Shown one piece after another: positions 1 to 14,303 of a stretch of DNA of 64,000 nucleotides. Position 1 is the stretch's first letter; each line of letters starts with the position of its first letter. The notes below the pieces were generated by a model. It made no database searches. It was not told the origin of the DNA and was given only the letters and a program-made list of their open reading frames with translations. The DNA is from Batrachochytrium dendrobatidis JAM81 (lineage: Eukaryota; Chytridiomycota; Chytridiomycetes; Rhizophydiales), in assembly GCF_000203795.2 (NCBI RefSeq), contig NW_006281113.1, forward strand, positions 78,735-142,734, written 5' to 3'. The translations under genes were made by a program, and so were the position numbers.

Positions 1-501
1 TGCAACTGGTGTGTATTGTATGTATTGTGTGCATATACATGTATGGCTTGATCACTCGACATATAGACCGACACGATAATCAGATCGACAATCAATTCGA
101 CAACCACCATCACAACCAGGTTGTATGTGGATCATGTTGTAATGTCGAGTGACTGGATACCAGCTCAGTTGCATATAACCCTGCTTGATCTGCACTTGAC
201 TATATTGTGGCACATTGACCCTTTAGGGTGGATAAGGGCGGATAGCTACACAATCAACCATATTATATTTGAATACATGATCAAGCAGCGGCTCAATCAA
301 GGCTACAGATTACCATAAGGGGATATCCCTTCAAAGTTACAATGTCACCGAATAGTAAAGCACCATCAACCCTAACAACACAAATCCTTTAGGACGACTA
401 CCCAACATGCTTTTAATAGTTTCACTCGACGAATATAAATATGGTCCAAAACTAGCCTGTCAAATAACAACCATTACAACTTGTTTGATCAAACCAATAC
501 A
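1..501. other. Intergenic DNA upstream of a secreted-protein gene
   Basis: No gene is supported here; the 65-codon open frame at 121-318 has no recognisable features. A TATA-like stretch (TATAAATAT) at about 434-442 lies roughly 65 nt upstream of the ATG at 502 and could be the core promoter. Confidence 0.4.
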
Positions 502-1354
502 ATGAAACTAGCAATTGCTTTGTCGTCAATCCTGCTTGTTTGCTCTGTTACTACAGCTAACCCAGTCAATCCCAGTGCAACTACAAGCGCTGAACCTAGT
601 TCTTCTACAGCTGCTTTTACTACAACCACAGATTCCTACTCTAATTTTTTGCCAGCTTCTAGTGTACAGGCTATAAATTCAGTTGATCTTAGTAAACTTT
701 CAGATGATGATAAAAGTTTGATGGGAAAATATCTAGAAACGAGTGAAAATCATAAAAAGATGAAGGAAACGCAGAGGCCAGCAGAATCTAAAATTTTTGA
801 TCAAAAAGCATTGATAGAACGTCTGGATGAAAAACATACGAAACTATTGGGTAAATCTCACAACAACGGTGGTTTCGTGTACGAGATTAGAGCCAAGAGG
901 ATTAAATCAAGACTCGATAAGCAAAAGAAGATTCTTTTGAAACTTGAAAAAGGAGTATCAGAGTCTCAATTTCAAGATTTTGGATTATGATTGGGAATTG
1001 GATGTTATCAGAGAAGAGCTCACAAAGCGCCTGTTTGGAGATGATCTGGATCAATCATCAATTGATTCTTACATAGCGTTTATAAAATTTAATCCCAGAT
1101 TTATTGAAAGCATCTACAGCTCTCTTAATCGCACACCAGGCCAGCAGCCAGGAACCGAGCAAGCCTCTACTAGTGGAACCCAGAATCAATCACAATATCG
1201 TGAAAATCCATCATCCAGTACACATGAAGCTCCCAAATCTTCTCGTCCACAAAAAAAGTCTCGTTCTCATGCAAAGAAAGCTTATACCAAAATTAAGAGT
1301 GGACTTGGATCAGGTCCGAATCAAGACAATACAGATCGCGAACCATTGATTTGA
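502..1354 (+). pseudogene. Frame-broken small secreted protein (chytrid-specific style)
   Basis: The ATG at 502 opens a clear signal peptide (about 20 residues, hydrophobic core IALSSILLVCSV), followed by a Thr/Ser/Pro-rich stretch and then a charged Lys/Glu-rich helical region. The frame stops at 990. The continuing protein (starting around DWELDVIREELTKRL) runs in the +1 frame from about 985 to the stop at 1354 and ends in a basic, Ser-rich tail. The two frames overlap at 944-990. A one-base indel near 985 explains the break; a 22-nt GT..AG interval at about 954-975 would also restore frame but is too short for a normal intron. I do not recognise the function. Signal peptide plus low-complexity mature start resembles the secreted families expanded in Batrachochytrium (inference). 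A sequencing error is possible. Confidence 0.6.
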
Positions 1355-1889
1355 ACTCATTCCAACTGATTCAATTGGATTTTTGTTTGAATAAAATATA
1401 ATACAATTGCTACTTGATATTGAATATTGTATGTACATGCATTGTATCTGATCATTGTACACAGTTTGGGTTGACATGGTATCATATTGTACACATTGAT
1501 GATACTGACATGCATGTATGTATTGTGTCGATATGATATTGCCTGTCATGTCGTATTGTGATAATCATGATATTTGAAGCAGTATACCATATTAAACTGA
1601 TCCAATACATGCACGGCTTGAACATATCACAATCAAACATGAACACACCACATTAAATATACGTATAGTATCAGTTTGTCACTAATGAATTGTATTCAAT
1701 CGAGTTTATTGAGAGTTATTGTGTGACTCTTGACAGTGTGGTGAGTGTTTTCAGGTACAGCTACTTGATCAGCTGTAGTTGTTGATGATTAACACCAAGA
1801 ATCCCGATGTACATCATATCAACTATAAATAATCAGGATAATCATCCATTCAACAAATAACCAGTTTTACTGCTATATCTGTTTAGTTT
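1355..1889. other. Intergenic, AT-rich, no gene seen
   Basis: Repetitive wording such as 'attgtatgtacatgcattgtat' variants at 1420-1560 (ATTGTA/CATGTA-rich) gives a low-complexity look. No coding signal and no RNA gene recognised. Confidence 0.4.
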
Positions 1890-2844
1890 TCAAATTTTCT
1901 TGTAACCAAACTTTAGCCGCTTGGTACCACGGAGAGTATTGCCAAGTCGCGAAAATGATCTCCTAAGAGTGGATGCGAGATCTGGAATTGAAGTACTTGG
2001 TCGTTCAGGCAATCTAACAGTATGCATCAAATCCATGATCAGTATCAATCGATACATACACACATCAATATCAAACAACTTACTGTGATGATGGCCAGAG
2101 CACTTGATAACCGTTCGAGATAGTAGGATATCCATCAGTCACGGCTTCGCATCCACATTCAGGACCAAATCCAATGCGTTTATTCTGTAAATCAAATGTC
2201 AATATAAGTCGGGTCATAAATGACATACCAAGAACTGCATAATCATTTGAACCAACTCTTACAGCAAACACAACTATAATCCAACATGTATGTCAGTCAG
2301 GTTAATCAACACATATTGCATACAATTGCCAAACTCGTATCCCTGCATATAATCTGACCCAGTTCAATCATCACAATAGAGTTGCGATTTTCAACAGTTA
2401 CGGAAGTTTGAGCACACATTGCAACTAAAAGTGTCGGCAATTTACTCCAATCAATACTAAAATCGGATTCAAAAACTATACACTATCTCCAAAACATGTC
2501 ATCAATTTCTTCTTGGTTAAACTTGCACCTAAACATATTATTCTTGGCAGTGATTGTACCACTATCAAGAATAGCAGCAACCAGAGTTTCCACGACTATT
2601 TTAGGGAAATACAAATATGTACAAAACACATTTGTATAACCGAGTGCAAAGTACGTCCATTCTCTACAACTTGCTGAAATTCAGCAGGCAGATCCACCTG
2701 TTCACCATCAACTAGTATACTCTTGATGTTGATAGTAAATTGATCATTTGATGGTGAGTCTACCCATGCAACATTCCTTCCATCCGTTCCGCATTTTTTA
2801 ACTACACGAGTATTTCCTATATTGATGAAACTATCTGAAAGCAT
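1890..2844 (-). pseudogene. Pepsin-type (A1) aspartic protease, C-terminal lobe only
   Basis: Conceptual exons on the minus strand carry the C-terminal half of an A1 protease. The segment at 2844-2660 includes WVDSPSNDQFTINIKSILVDG. The second catalytic motif (ILDSGT) is encoded near 2570. A further exon begins IDWSKLPTLLVAM, and the family's end motif VGSNDYAVLGMSFMTRLILTF is at 2271-2200, followed by a short basic tail ending at 1890 after an intron with donor GTAAGTTG near 2083. The N-terminal lobe with the first catalytic DTGS is not found in the 400 bases upstream, and the junction between the first two segments (2640 to 2585) does not join in phase. It is therefore most likely a truncated remnant of an expanded protease family. 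The 5' limit is uncertain. Confidence 0.6.
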
Positions 2845-3247
2845 GATTCAATTCTTGAATTAAAACGCAAACATATACAAATTTTAGAATAAAACAAAAA
2901 AGAATCTGCAAAGTTTAATAAACAACATCAAATCAGTCAAATCCAATACTCTAATCAATGGATTCCATCTCAACAACTTATTGGTGATGAAAATAAACCC
3001 TGTAAAAACAAATACCTTTACTTGATCATTATTGTACTGATTTACATCAAGAATATTGTTTGCATAAGCGTTTAGCTTTTTTTCCAGTTGGTTTATACCA
3101 AAATTACTTGAAATTTGGTAAACTATTCAGCGTATACACTTTAATACTATTACATGTACATTTAGTTTCAAGTTGATCTCATTAAAAATATGAATATACC
3201 CAAACAGGAGCCACATCACTTGTACTTTTTAAAATTGGTGTTTAGTT
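2845..3247. other. Between protease remnant and DUF2009 gene
   Basis: A short minus-strand open segment near 3090-3015 (LEKKLNAYANNILDVNQYNN, followed by a GTATTT donor-like site) may be a leftover upstream exon of the protease remnant, but its phase does not fit the next segment. Nothing else is visible. Confidence 0.3.
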
Positions 3248-5541
3248 TCAAAAATCTCCATCAAATCCCATAAACCCAGTCAGCAAAAAGATTGGAAAGT
3301 AGGGTTTTTTCTCCATTTGAGAGCACCAATTCCATGCAGAGGTTAACCTACCATCAATACAGCTACCAGCATCAAAGAAGTTATCTGACCCAGATCCGTC
3401 AAAGGCATGACGGAAAAAGTCACAAAGGATTACTTTGGTAACTTCCTTGATGCCACCAAACGTGGATTCAATAAAAGTGTTGATGGATGGATTGCAAGCA
3501 AGATCAGGAAGTTTTGAAAGAGTGGTTGTGATGGGCAAGAGAATACGATAAATCTGAGTGTACTTGTCAATGAACATGAGTGCGTTTGGAACATTCTAGA
3601 TTCAAAATGCTAGTGATGAGTAATTGAGCGCATCTAGCAACCGATTTATAAAGACAACATCCAAATACATACATGGTCTCCCAAGTGAATGACTGAAGAT
3701 CCAACCCAATGACCAACACGCTGTTGAGCACGATGCAAAATAGTATGCATGACTCTGGATACACGAGGGGCTGCTTGAACACGATTCAAGCCCTGCCCTG
3801 TATCCCTTAATCGGTAATAATTACCATCATCCAAAAGATCTTCTTCGGCAAGTGTCCATAGCATAAACATTTCTGATTCAAGAAAATATTTAAAAGTTAG
3901 CAACATCCCTGTAGTAAAATGGTTTCAAGCATCATGTACCATGTAGGACTTCGCGCCATAGAGTGAGTGACTGCAAAACATACTGGTACTGTTTTTCATG
4001 TCCATGTGATAGTCGAGCCCCATGATGACCACTTTGAATAGCCAATGAGTATCCATTCTCGGCTCGTTTTGGATCAAACAGCGCTTTTAAATGCTCAATC
4101 ATTTTATCACAGGGATCACGATTGGTTCGTAAAAAAGCGTGATTGTCGCCAATGGAATAGAGACATTGACGAATAAGTTCGGGTTGGAGATCGTTAGTAC
4201 AGTATTTTCGAGTTAGGATTTCAACTGCGCGCTCTTTTTGTTTGATTTCAGATTGAATTTGACGACGAGACTTTCCTTCTGAAGTGATTTCCAGTGTTGC
4301 AGTTTGAACAAGAGGGTCTTGAAGAACAGCAAGGCCATTTTTATTTTCAAGAACAGAATAGACTGTCTTGATTTTTTTTGAGCAGGAAAACTCGAGCATT
4401 TCCTACACATGAAAAGCAATATCAAGAGTATCGACGGACACAAGAAAATAAGCAACATGTTGATGAATATTTAAAATTTCAAGCCAGTCATTACCTTTAC
4501 TTCTGGTATTTGCGAGTCCTGAAGCATATACACAAGTTTACCATAAGTACTACGCATTTTTTCAGGATTCATGATTTTATGTCGACGCCCAAGCTCAATA
4601 CTTGGGAAATGTCAGTATATTTCAAATTATATTTTATAGCAAAAACGATACGATAGCAAATCATGCAGTACTTACATGTCTTGAAAAAACTCTGCATTGG
4701 ATTGGAAATCACGATTTTGAAACAGTTCCTGACCAACTAAATGATAAAGATAATTAGAAAAGACTCGAGATGTGTATAAAGAATCAATATGATTACCTTT
4801 ATAATCAGCAGCAACAACCAGTCCGCTCAAAACAGCACACAATTCTTTAATCTGAGCAACAATCCGTTTTGTCTTGCTTGAATGAGTCAAGATATCGATT
4901 TTATCGGTATATTCCGATACATTCAAGGCAGCATCTAAAAGACGAAGAAACTTGCGTTCGGTAACTTCAAGCCTTAGAGGAATGAATTTTGATCTGTCCA
5001 AATACCAGTCAGAAGACTGTACGGATGGAAGATGTTGCTCAACTTCAAGTTGAGCTTCTACTTGTAGATATGTTTCAGCAGAGAGAGGAATAGATGAAGT
5101 TGTTACACCAGTCATTGGACTGATAGTTTCAGAAGCTTCAACCAGTCGTTGAACTGTATGAGTTTTGCGACTGCCTTTACGATGCTGATAACTGAAACAG
5201 ACTTGACAAAAGTCATCCATGCACTCTACACAATGAACTACTGCTGGTTGATCTAAATATCAAACACATGCACATGCGCACCATGCTAGGATGTGATTAG
5301 CTGTTTGAAATATGTGTACGGATACAGTCCAGTTGATACCTTCGCATTCAATACAGTTTCCTGAAAACACTGCTTTACAGTGGTCATCATTCACAGCTAT
5401 CTTCTCTTCCACTTCTGCCATGTCTTCTATCTTTCCGTCTAGAATCTCTCCCAATGACGTCTGTCCAGTCTTTATACAAGAAGTGGATTCTGTCATAGTG
5501 GAAGAAACTACAAATGCAGTCGAACTAATCGAATTGGTCAT
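3248..5541 (-). CDS. UPF0652/DUF2009 family protein with N-terminal B-box-like zinc finger
   Basis: Seven exons (5541-5340, 5252-4797, 4736-4676, 4600-4495, 4402-3940, 3908-3673, 3595-3248) join in phase to 623 residues. Residues about 60-100 form a B-box-type zinc finger with the pattern [19 protein letters not shown] and a following HRKGSR. The body has the conserved UPF0652 signatures: [55 protein letters not shown] near the middle, and [18 protein letters not shown] close to the C-terminus. The family is widespread in fungi, plants and protists, but its biochemical role is not established. The ATG at 5541 is preferred because the ORF's earlier start is a TTG. All introns are short GT-AG introns (56-125 nt). 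Confidence 0.85.
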
Positions 5542-5624
5542 CAACAGCTACTTATTAAACTGTCGCAGTTTGAATGGGTTTTGTCAAGTTGGTTTTTATC
5601 CAACTGAAATCTTACAAAATTCAT

Positions 5625-8600
5625 TCATGGAAATACTTTGAGAATGTACGTGAATAACGACAGAATTTTGCCCTTGTTTCCTTCCAGCAAATCTAAATAA
5701 TTGTTAAAAGTCAGTTCAGTTCGGTTTCTAAATACTAATAGATAGAATTACCTTGAGGTGTCAAGAACTGTGTGGGCACATTTCGCTTATTCAAAAATGA
5801 TAATACTACTGCCGTGTTGTCGATTTTATGAACTGCAAGCATTGGTCGCTTACTGTATCGTCCCAGACTTTCTCCCGTCCGACTCTAAGAAATAATGTTA
5901 TCATCCATTCAACCAATGAATCTTGTCAAAATACTTACCTCGAGAGCGTAGATTAAATTCAACGAGTCACTAAATGCAGTGTAGAGATCTTCAACATGAA
6001 TCTCTTTGGCTTCAAGATACTTGTTCATCCACTCCAAAGATCTCTAAAATATCACATATATACAATGCATTAATTGCTGCAAGGCTTCAACATGAAATCA
6101 CTGAAAAATAATTTAAAATGCCTTTTCAAGAGCCTTGTCGTCTCCACTGATACTGTTTTCTTTGCGCTTAAAAGTCATGGGTGTTCCAAGATATCCTCCT
6201 GTCCCGCCAAACTTTGTAGGTGATCCAGACTGAACATGATAGAAAAAAATGGTGAATCCCAAAAATACATGGTCATTTCAACTCAATCAACTCACCAGTG
6301 TTGCCTGTCGTTGCGGGGCACTGCTAAAAGCAGAATGTACAATCTCATCATGGCTCTGCACAAATAACCCAACATTAAAAAATACAACCATGTTTATAAT
6401 CAAACATCGTGTGCTATACTTACATTGGAGCTAGCAAGTCCGTCTTGATGTGAATCGGTTGGATGACTCGCTTCAGCGTGATCTCCATCTGAACTGGATA
6501 AAAATGATGGCTGTAAATGATGTCCAGTAGTCGTGGCGCTCACTGCGCTAGAACGGGTTTGTATAGCTGCTGCAAGTACACCTAAAGCACCATGATTGGT
6601 TGAAAACACTCCAGGAATGCGTTTGGGTGGAATCACCTGCGGCGGATGGTCGTCTGGGTTATCATGTTGAGTGGATGGATGAGCATGGATGGAATCCACA
6701 GAATCTGTACTCGTACTGGTTGGCACATGCGGATCTGGGTGTGGATCTTCATTGTGAACGATACTGGGTCGCACAGGTGGACGTGGTCGTGTCTGAGGTG
6801 GTGAATGTTGGATTGGCTGGGCTGACTGGATAACCGCAGGAGCAGCCTCGGAACCAAGATTTTCCTCTGAACCAGAATGAATTTGCTGGTCTACATACAC
6901 TTGAGAAATAGGGCGATGAGGAAGAGTCACTGCTGGTGGAGTACGAGGTTGTGGAGTATATGATTGAGGTTGTAAAAGGTTTAATTCTACACCAGAAACT
7001 GGTCGAGAACGAGGAGCGGGTCGTGGTGGAGTAGCAATGGGTTCGGATCCAGAAGAAATACAAGATGGATTCGCTGTCTCGATTGCATGAACATTGGATA
7101 CAGAGCTGGACAAAGCCATGTCAGATGTAGAAGGTCGTGGGCGTACCAAAGGAGGAGATGGATGAACAGTGTTGCTTTCCAAATGTTCGTTTACAGAAAC
7201 AATCGGCTTTTCAGACGTATTCACTTGAGCTGATTCTAAAAATAAAAGCCATGTATTCACCATCAGTAAGTATGCGTGTCGCATTTCCATTTAGACATTA
7301 AATCATATCAAATATCCATGAAAAAAAACAACTCACCATTATGATCAGTCGTCTTGCGTAAAGCATTGCCACCTCGCATGACAGAAGCAAGAGCACTCAT
7401 GGCATTTGATGGAGCAGGTTTTCTACCGTGAATTTCTGTATGACTGCTTGCAGATTCGCTCACTTCAGTTCCTGCCTCAGTATCACCTGTACCAGATGTA
7501 AGAGCTGGCGAGACAGCGCCTACATGGGCAGACATGGATTCAGCTTCAACCATACTTAGACGATACAACTCTTCTCCACGTTCAACTGGACTTGATTGAG
7601 ATACTTCCGTGGGAGCTTTTGCAGATGTGGGATATGCACCACCACTTGCGACAAAAATAGTTTCGTCTAAAGTGGTGCTGGGTATTTCAGAGTGTAAAAC
7701 ATGTGGAAGTACCAGAGTTTCGGGTACGTCCGTCTTGACTTCAGTTGAATGATCTTTCGCGACTTCGTCACTCGTGTGATCGTCTTTAGTGCCCGATCGC
7801 ATGGGTTTGGGTCGACCTTTTGTCAAATGGTTCAACATGGACTTGAATCCACCGAAACCCGACTTTTTCTTTTCAGCAGTCTGTGCAATCGCAACAGAAG
7901 AATTTGACGTTGTAGCGGTATCCGAAGGTCGAGGGGTAGATTGACTGGTTTGTCTTTGATACTGTTCATCAATACGACTCATGGATGAAGTCAATGTACC
8001 ATCAGGCATGGATGTATGCGAGATAGTAGCAGATTCGGTGTGATCTAAATCAGCAAGATCGGGGTTATACGAGCTAGCAGGTCTTGAGGTAGCCTCAAAA
8101 CGCTGACCAGCACCATGCTCAACTTCAACAGAAACAATTGTTTTTGGACGGGGTTTTACTGGTAGTTGCATAGGAGGACGAACTGCTGAAGATCGGGCTG
8201 GAGCAGGTGGTTGATGTTCTACTGAAACGCGATGATCCGAAGCAGTAGAATGACCCATGGACGAAGATGAAGTAAACTGCGAATGTTGCATGACTTCAGC
8301 ATCAGTGTCAGCTGAACGTTCAGGCGATGAAGTCTAAATAAATAGTCATTAGATTTAGTAGTATAACAGTAACAGTATATTAAAAATGCACGACTGTACC
8401 TTTGATTTGGAAGGAGAAGACATGGGTGTAGCGGAATCATTTAAAAACAATTCAACTGCTTCAATTGTTTGATCAATTTGTAAATTCACACATGAGTCAG
8501 TGCCTTTGAATGTGGTCTCCAAAATATCCGAGTACCGACTGAGAAGCATGGGTTGTAGTTGAGAATCGATATAGTCTTTGGCAACAAGATTGAAGCCAGG

Positions 8601-9315
8601 CGTGACAGACAAGTCGCGAGTAATCTCATCAATAGTGGTTTGAATATGAACCAAGTCATCGCCATCTATTTGAATAGTAAGATTCAAGTAGTACAAGCAT
8701 GATGGCATTTAATTAGTAAAAAAGGGATGATCNNNNNNNNNNNNNNNNNNNNNNNNNNNNNNNNNNNNNNNNNNNNNNNNNNNNNNNNNNNNNNNNNNNN
8801 NNNNNNNNNNNNNNNNNNNNNNNNNNNNNNNNAAAATAATCACCAATTGCACAACAACAGCAAGAGTTGGATTAGATACGCCACAAAAGTAGAGGAATAA
8901 TAGGAGTATAAACGATCCATTTATGGAACTCAACCTATAAGAGATAATCCATGCAACTGATAATATAATAATAACCGTGGTAATTTCAAAAGAAATCGAG
9001 TAAATTGAATACAAAACTCAAGCTACCTTGGAATGCAGGATGAACCGCTTCCACCAATGCAACAGAGAGTTTGATGAGTTCTTTCCTGACTTGAAACTCC
9101 AGTTTCAGCGAAGCTTCTTGTAAAACAGTTTTTGCAGCCGACTTTATTAGACGACTAACAGTGCTGACTCTGTTTTCAGATAACTCATCCATGATGGCAT
9201 TCAAGCCATTTGCAGTTTGAACAAGAGTTTGAGCATCCAATGCGAGTTGTGGTGGAAGAGTCGTGGTAGAAGGAGCAGATAAAAGTAAAGACTGCAAATG
9301 CAGCAGTTTCGACAT
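5625..9315 (-). CDS. Calponin-homology-domain protein with long Ser/Pro-rich linker
   Basis: Nine exons (9315-9027, 8665-8400, 8333-7337, 7235-6424, 6355-6296, 6229-6122, 6043-5939, 5884-5752, 5692-5625) join in phase to 945 residues. The N-terminal about 185 residues are helical with no family I recognise. Residues about 190-850 are low complexity: Ser/Thr-rich with repeated RP-x-P and PRPAPRSRP-like proline motifs that could bind SH3 domains. The C-terminal about 105 residues form one CH domain (RSLEWMNKYL, LYTAFSDSLNLIYALE, KRPMLAVHKIDNTAVVLSFL, then DLLEGNKGKILSLFTYIL). CH domains bind actin or signalling partners, so a cytoskeletal adaptor role is inferred. The first intron contains the 100-N gap, but its phase closes without an extra exon. 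The intron after residue about 843 appears to use a GC donor (GCATTT). Confidence 0.75.
8733..8832. other. Assembly gap (100 N)
   Basis: Exactly 100 consecutive N bases, the usual placeholder for a scaffold gap of unknown size. It sits inside the first intron of the CH-domain gene (8666-9026), so no coding exon needs to be missing. Confidence 0.99.
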
Positions 9316-10512
9316 GGTTTGGTTTACTGCCGTATTTTCGTAAATTGAAACTGAAGAATGTCAAACTCGATTTTATGAACTTGTCAAACTTTCGGATTTC
9401 CGAAATTTGAATTCATTCTTCAATCGACATTTTTATTGTTTCAAACTCAAAAAAAATCAAATTATTAAAGACTAAAAACACTGCAATGTCAAGGAATTCT
9501 ATAAAAACAGTTTATAATGAAACATTATTCAATCATCACTCTTCAAAGTATTACAAATGTTTCATTCTAGACAAATTCAGTTGTAAAAACCATTTTCATT
9601 TATTCAAAAATCCTATAATTCATCAATAAGTCAGACACTTTTAATCTTCATACACTCAATTTATAATAAAAAGGATCAGACATTTTCAGAGGGAAAAAAT
9701 GAATACCATTTCCAAACTTGTTACTCGGAGAGTAAACAAGCGAATCTGGCTGGGAATGGGTAGGTTCTCCAGTACAACCAAAAGGTTAAATACTGGTCCC
9801 ATTAATCCAGAACTATAGATCAAAGGATCAACAGCATAGCTGTTACGGTAACACATATGATCATCATATCCTATACATGCGAGTTTCTTACCTTGAATTA
9901 TGAGAAAGAAAAACTAAAACCAAAAACTTGTTAAACCCTAGAATTATACAGTCTGAACTCTATATGTTTGGGGTCTGATTAAAAAAAAAGTCGAATTTCT
10001 CGTCTTTTTGCAGCACTTGTTGCCATTATCGACTGCCTCGCTCTCGATTCTCTTGTCAGTGTGTGTAAGTTGTTCTTTGGACTATCAAATGACTTTATCA
10101 TACACTTTCTTTAGATTCTAGCTGGACTATTTTCTACCAACGCATTGATTTTGGTGTATTCATGATGGATTCTTGCCAATATAAACTCATCACTTTATGG
10201 TGGTAAATTTTATCATTTATTCAAGAAACTGTCTATTCAAATAGTCTGAACTTGATTTCTCTCAATTTAACTGATACTTGTTTGTGCTTTAATCTGTATA
10301 CTGGCATCCTGATTGAATCATCAATTTTGCTACAATCCTCATGTCAGAGTTTCCATTCATCACATACTACTTGAAATGTATCATCTTGTGGCATTTATTT
10401 CTCACCAACAGATTTCAACTTTAATACCAGCAGTCATATCTGTGACATTGTTCTAGTGCAGTGTCTTTGTCAAGCTTTTAATTTTTAGAAAACAGCGTTT
10501 CAAGGTTTAATC
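9316..10512. other. Divergent intergenic region, 1.2 kb
   Basis: It separates the minus-strand CH-domain gene from casein kinase 2 alpha and must hold both promoters. T-rich tracts and intron-like pairs (for example GTAAGTTG at about 10065 with an AG after a pyrimidine tract near 10115) suggest a spliced 5' UTR for the kinase, but no coding region. No RNA gene recognised. Confidence 0.4.
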
Positions 10513-12061
<1,549 letters not shown>

Positions 12062-12237
12062 TAATATTGTTTGGGAGTCGATTTAAGAATTAATTGTTTG
12101 TTTTTGTTTTAGTGTAGTTGAGTCGTGTTGCTGCAGTTTGGGTTGAAAAGTCACGTGTATGACAGAATGAACAAGTCACGTGTATGAGGATAAAATTTAA
12201 ATTTGCTTGCAAAATCCACTCGCAGCATTTTAGCGAA

Positions 12238-13986
12238 ATGCAATGCCATTACGTGGTGTTGGGAGTGGAAAGAACTGCAACTGCCGATGAATTGAAAAAA
12301 GCATACAGAAGCAAGGTACAGTCTTGGTTTCTAGCATGAATGCAAGTCATTATAGTCCAACCATTGATTTGAATGCATATACTAGGCGTTGGAATTCCAT
12401 CCAGACAAAAACCCTGATCGGAAAGAGGAAGCAACAGAACTGTTTACTCATGTTCAAGCTGCGTATGAAGTTTTATCTGATCCTCACGAACGAACATGGT
12501 ACGACTCACATCGAGATGCCATTCTCCGCGCTGGCAATTCAACCTCGGCATCATCGCAAATGGAAACAACACCAACTTGCGACCTGATGCGTTATTTTTC
12601 TCCCTCGTGCTACACATCCATCACAGACCCATCTCCAAAAGGTTTCTACGCCATCTACAATGCCTTGTTCATAAAACTGTCACAGGAAGAGTCTGAATCA
12701 ATCCAAACAGATCCCGAATCCATCATGGAACACATGTACGACGACGAAACTATATCCCATACCAGCTCTACTCTATTTGGAGATGCAACAACTTTATACG
12801 AGCCCTATCTTCATTCGTTTTATACACGGTTTATGCAATTTCAAACTGTGAAATCGTTCAGGTGGATGGATGTGTACAAAATGAATGACATTCCCGATCG
12901 AAGGGTTCGAAGATTAGCTAAAAAACACAATCACAAAATGAGAAGTACAGCAAGAAAAGAATTCGTTGATGCTGTCAGAAGGATAGCCGCATACTTGTAC
13001 AAACGAGATCCGCGTGTTGCTGCCTACTTGGCTGAAAAGGAGCGTATAAAGAACGAAACGCATCAGAAAATAGATGAGCAAAAACGAGCACAAAGAGCTC
13101 ATCAAAGAGCTTTGGCTGAGGCTTATAAAGAAGCAGAATGGACTAAACACGACTCTATTGATGTCATACAAGAAGATGACTGCGATCTCTACTTGGACGA
13201 ATTTGTCTGTATTTCTTGCGACAAGACATTTCGATCTGCTATGCAGGTAAGCATTACTTGGTCGATACATGAACAAGTAATGTCAACTCTAATTGTTTTA
13301 AATCAATACAGTTGGCCAATCATGAGAAATCAAAAAAACATATCGAGGCTACTGCAAGATTAAGAGCAGAACTTTTGGCTGATGGGTTTGATACCATCAG
13401 TGAATTAGATCCAGACGACTCTATTGTTGATGAAAAGGAAGTTGCTATAGATGATGTACACGATCAAAAATATGTTGAATCTGATGTTGAATCCTGCTCA
13501 TCTTCTCATCCATCAATTTTACCCGATAACAAACATGTCGAAAAATTGGTGATGGACATGAACTCAGTATGCATTGATTCTGAGCTTGCTGCATCTCCAA
13601 CACTTTCTTCACCTGTACTTGATGTAATAGTATCCGACGACAACGACAATGATGTATGGAACACTAAAAAATCAAGTAAATCCGCCAAAGGAAAACGAAA
13701 GCCTCGAGAAAAAGGAAAAGCACACTCTTCAACCAATCTTAATACAAGAGTTCCCGTTTTAAACAAGACTGCAACTCAAGCCGAGATGACTGCTGAAAAG
13801 CAGAAACACGTGTGCAAAACAGACAAGGCATTGAAAGAAAGCGAATGGGTTTGCAATGGTTGCACTCGAGCATTTTCCACCAGAAATAAGATGTTTGAAC
13901 ATATTAAAATCAGTGGTCATGCACTCGCCGTTGCTATAGATTCGCTTAAAGATTCCAAAAGTAAAACACGCCAAAAACGTGGTTGA
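12238..13986 (+). CDS. JJJ1: JJJ1/DNAJC21-type J protein with two C2H2 zinc fingers
   Basis: Three exons (12238-12315, 12386-13246, 13312-13986) join in phase to 537 residues. The J domain is at residues 1-70 with [12 protein letters not shown] at its catalytic loop; the first intron splits helix II of the J domain. A long charged coiled-coil stretch follows (about 200-270, rich in Lys/Glu/Arg). Two U1-like C2H2 zinc fingers are visible: [20 protein letters not shown], split by intron 2, and [23 protein letters not shown] near the C-terminus. In yeast this family stimulates Ssa ATPase in the cytosol during 60S pre-ribosome maturation. The family assignment is strong; the role is by family. 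Confidence 0.9.
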
Positions 13987-14303
13987 CGATTCACAACAGT
14001 CATGCCGGTTTGAAAGTGTTGATTGACTAAAAGTCGGATAGGTACAAAGTGTGGGTAACATCGAGATGATATTTCCATAGATTTAGTATTCATTTAGACT
14101 TGGTTAAAGCTTGATGACACTGACAAACATGCCGTTGTCCACCTTATGATAACACATTCATTTCTTGACTATACAAGACACTAAATAAACCATACAATTT
14201 CATTGAACCAAAATATTCTGGCCATACAATGTGTCTTGTTTAAAATTTTCCCTGTGATGTAGTCGGTAACTCTGCTTGAACTGGAGAAATGATCAATAAG
14301 CTG
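13987..14303. other. Convergent intergenic region
   Basis: This 317-nt stretch lies between the 3' ends of the JJJ1-type gene and the APH-fold gene. AATAAA-like polyadenylation words occur (ACTAAATAAACC at about 14178). No gene seen. Confidence 0.4.

Noticed and set aside
6600..7063. Alternative frames inside the Ser/Pro-rich linker of the CH-domain gene
   Set aside because: The joined nine-exon model closes exactly in phase; these frames have no features and arise from compositional bias.
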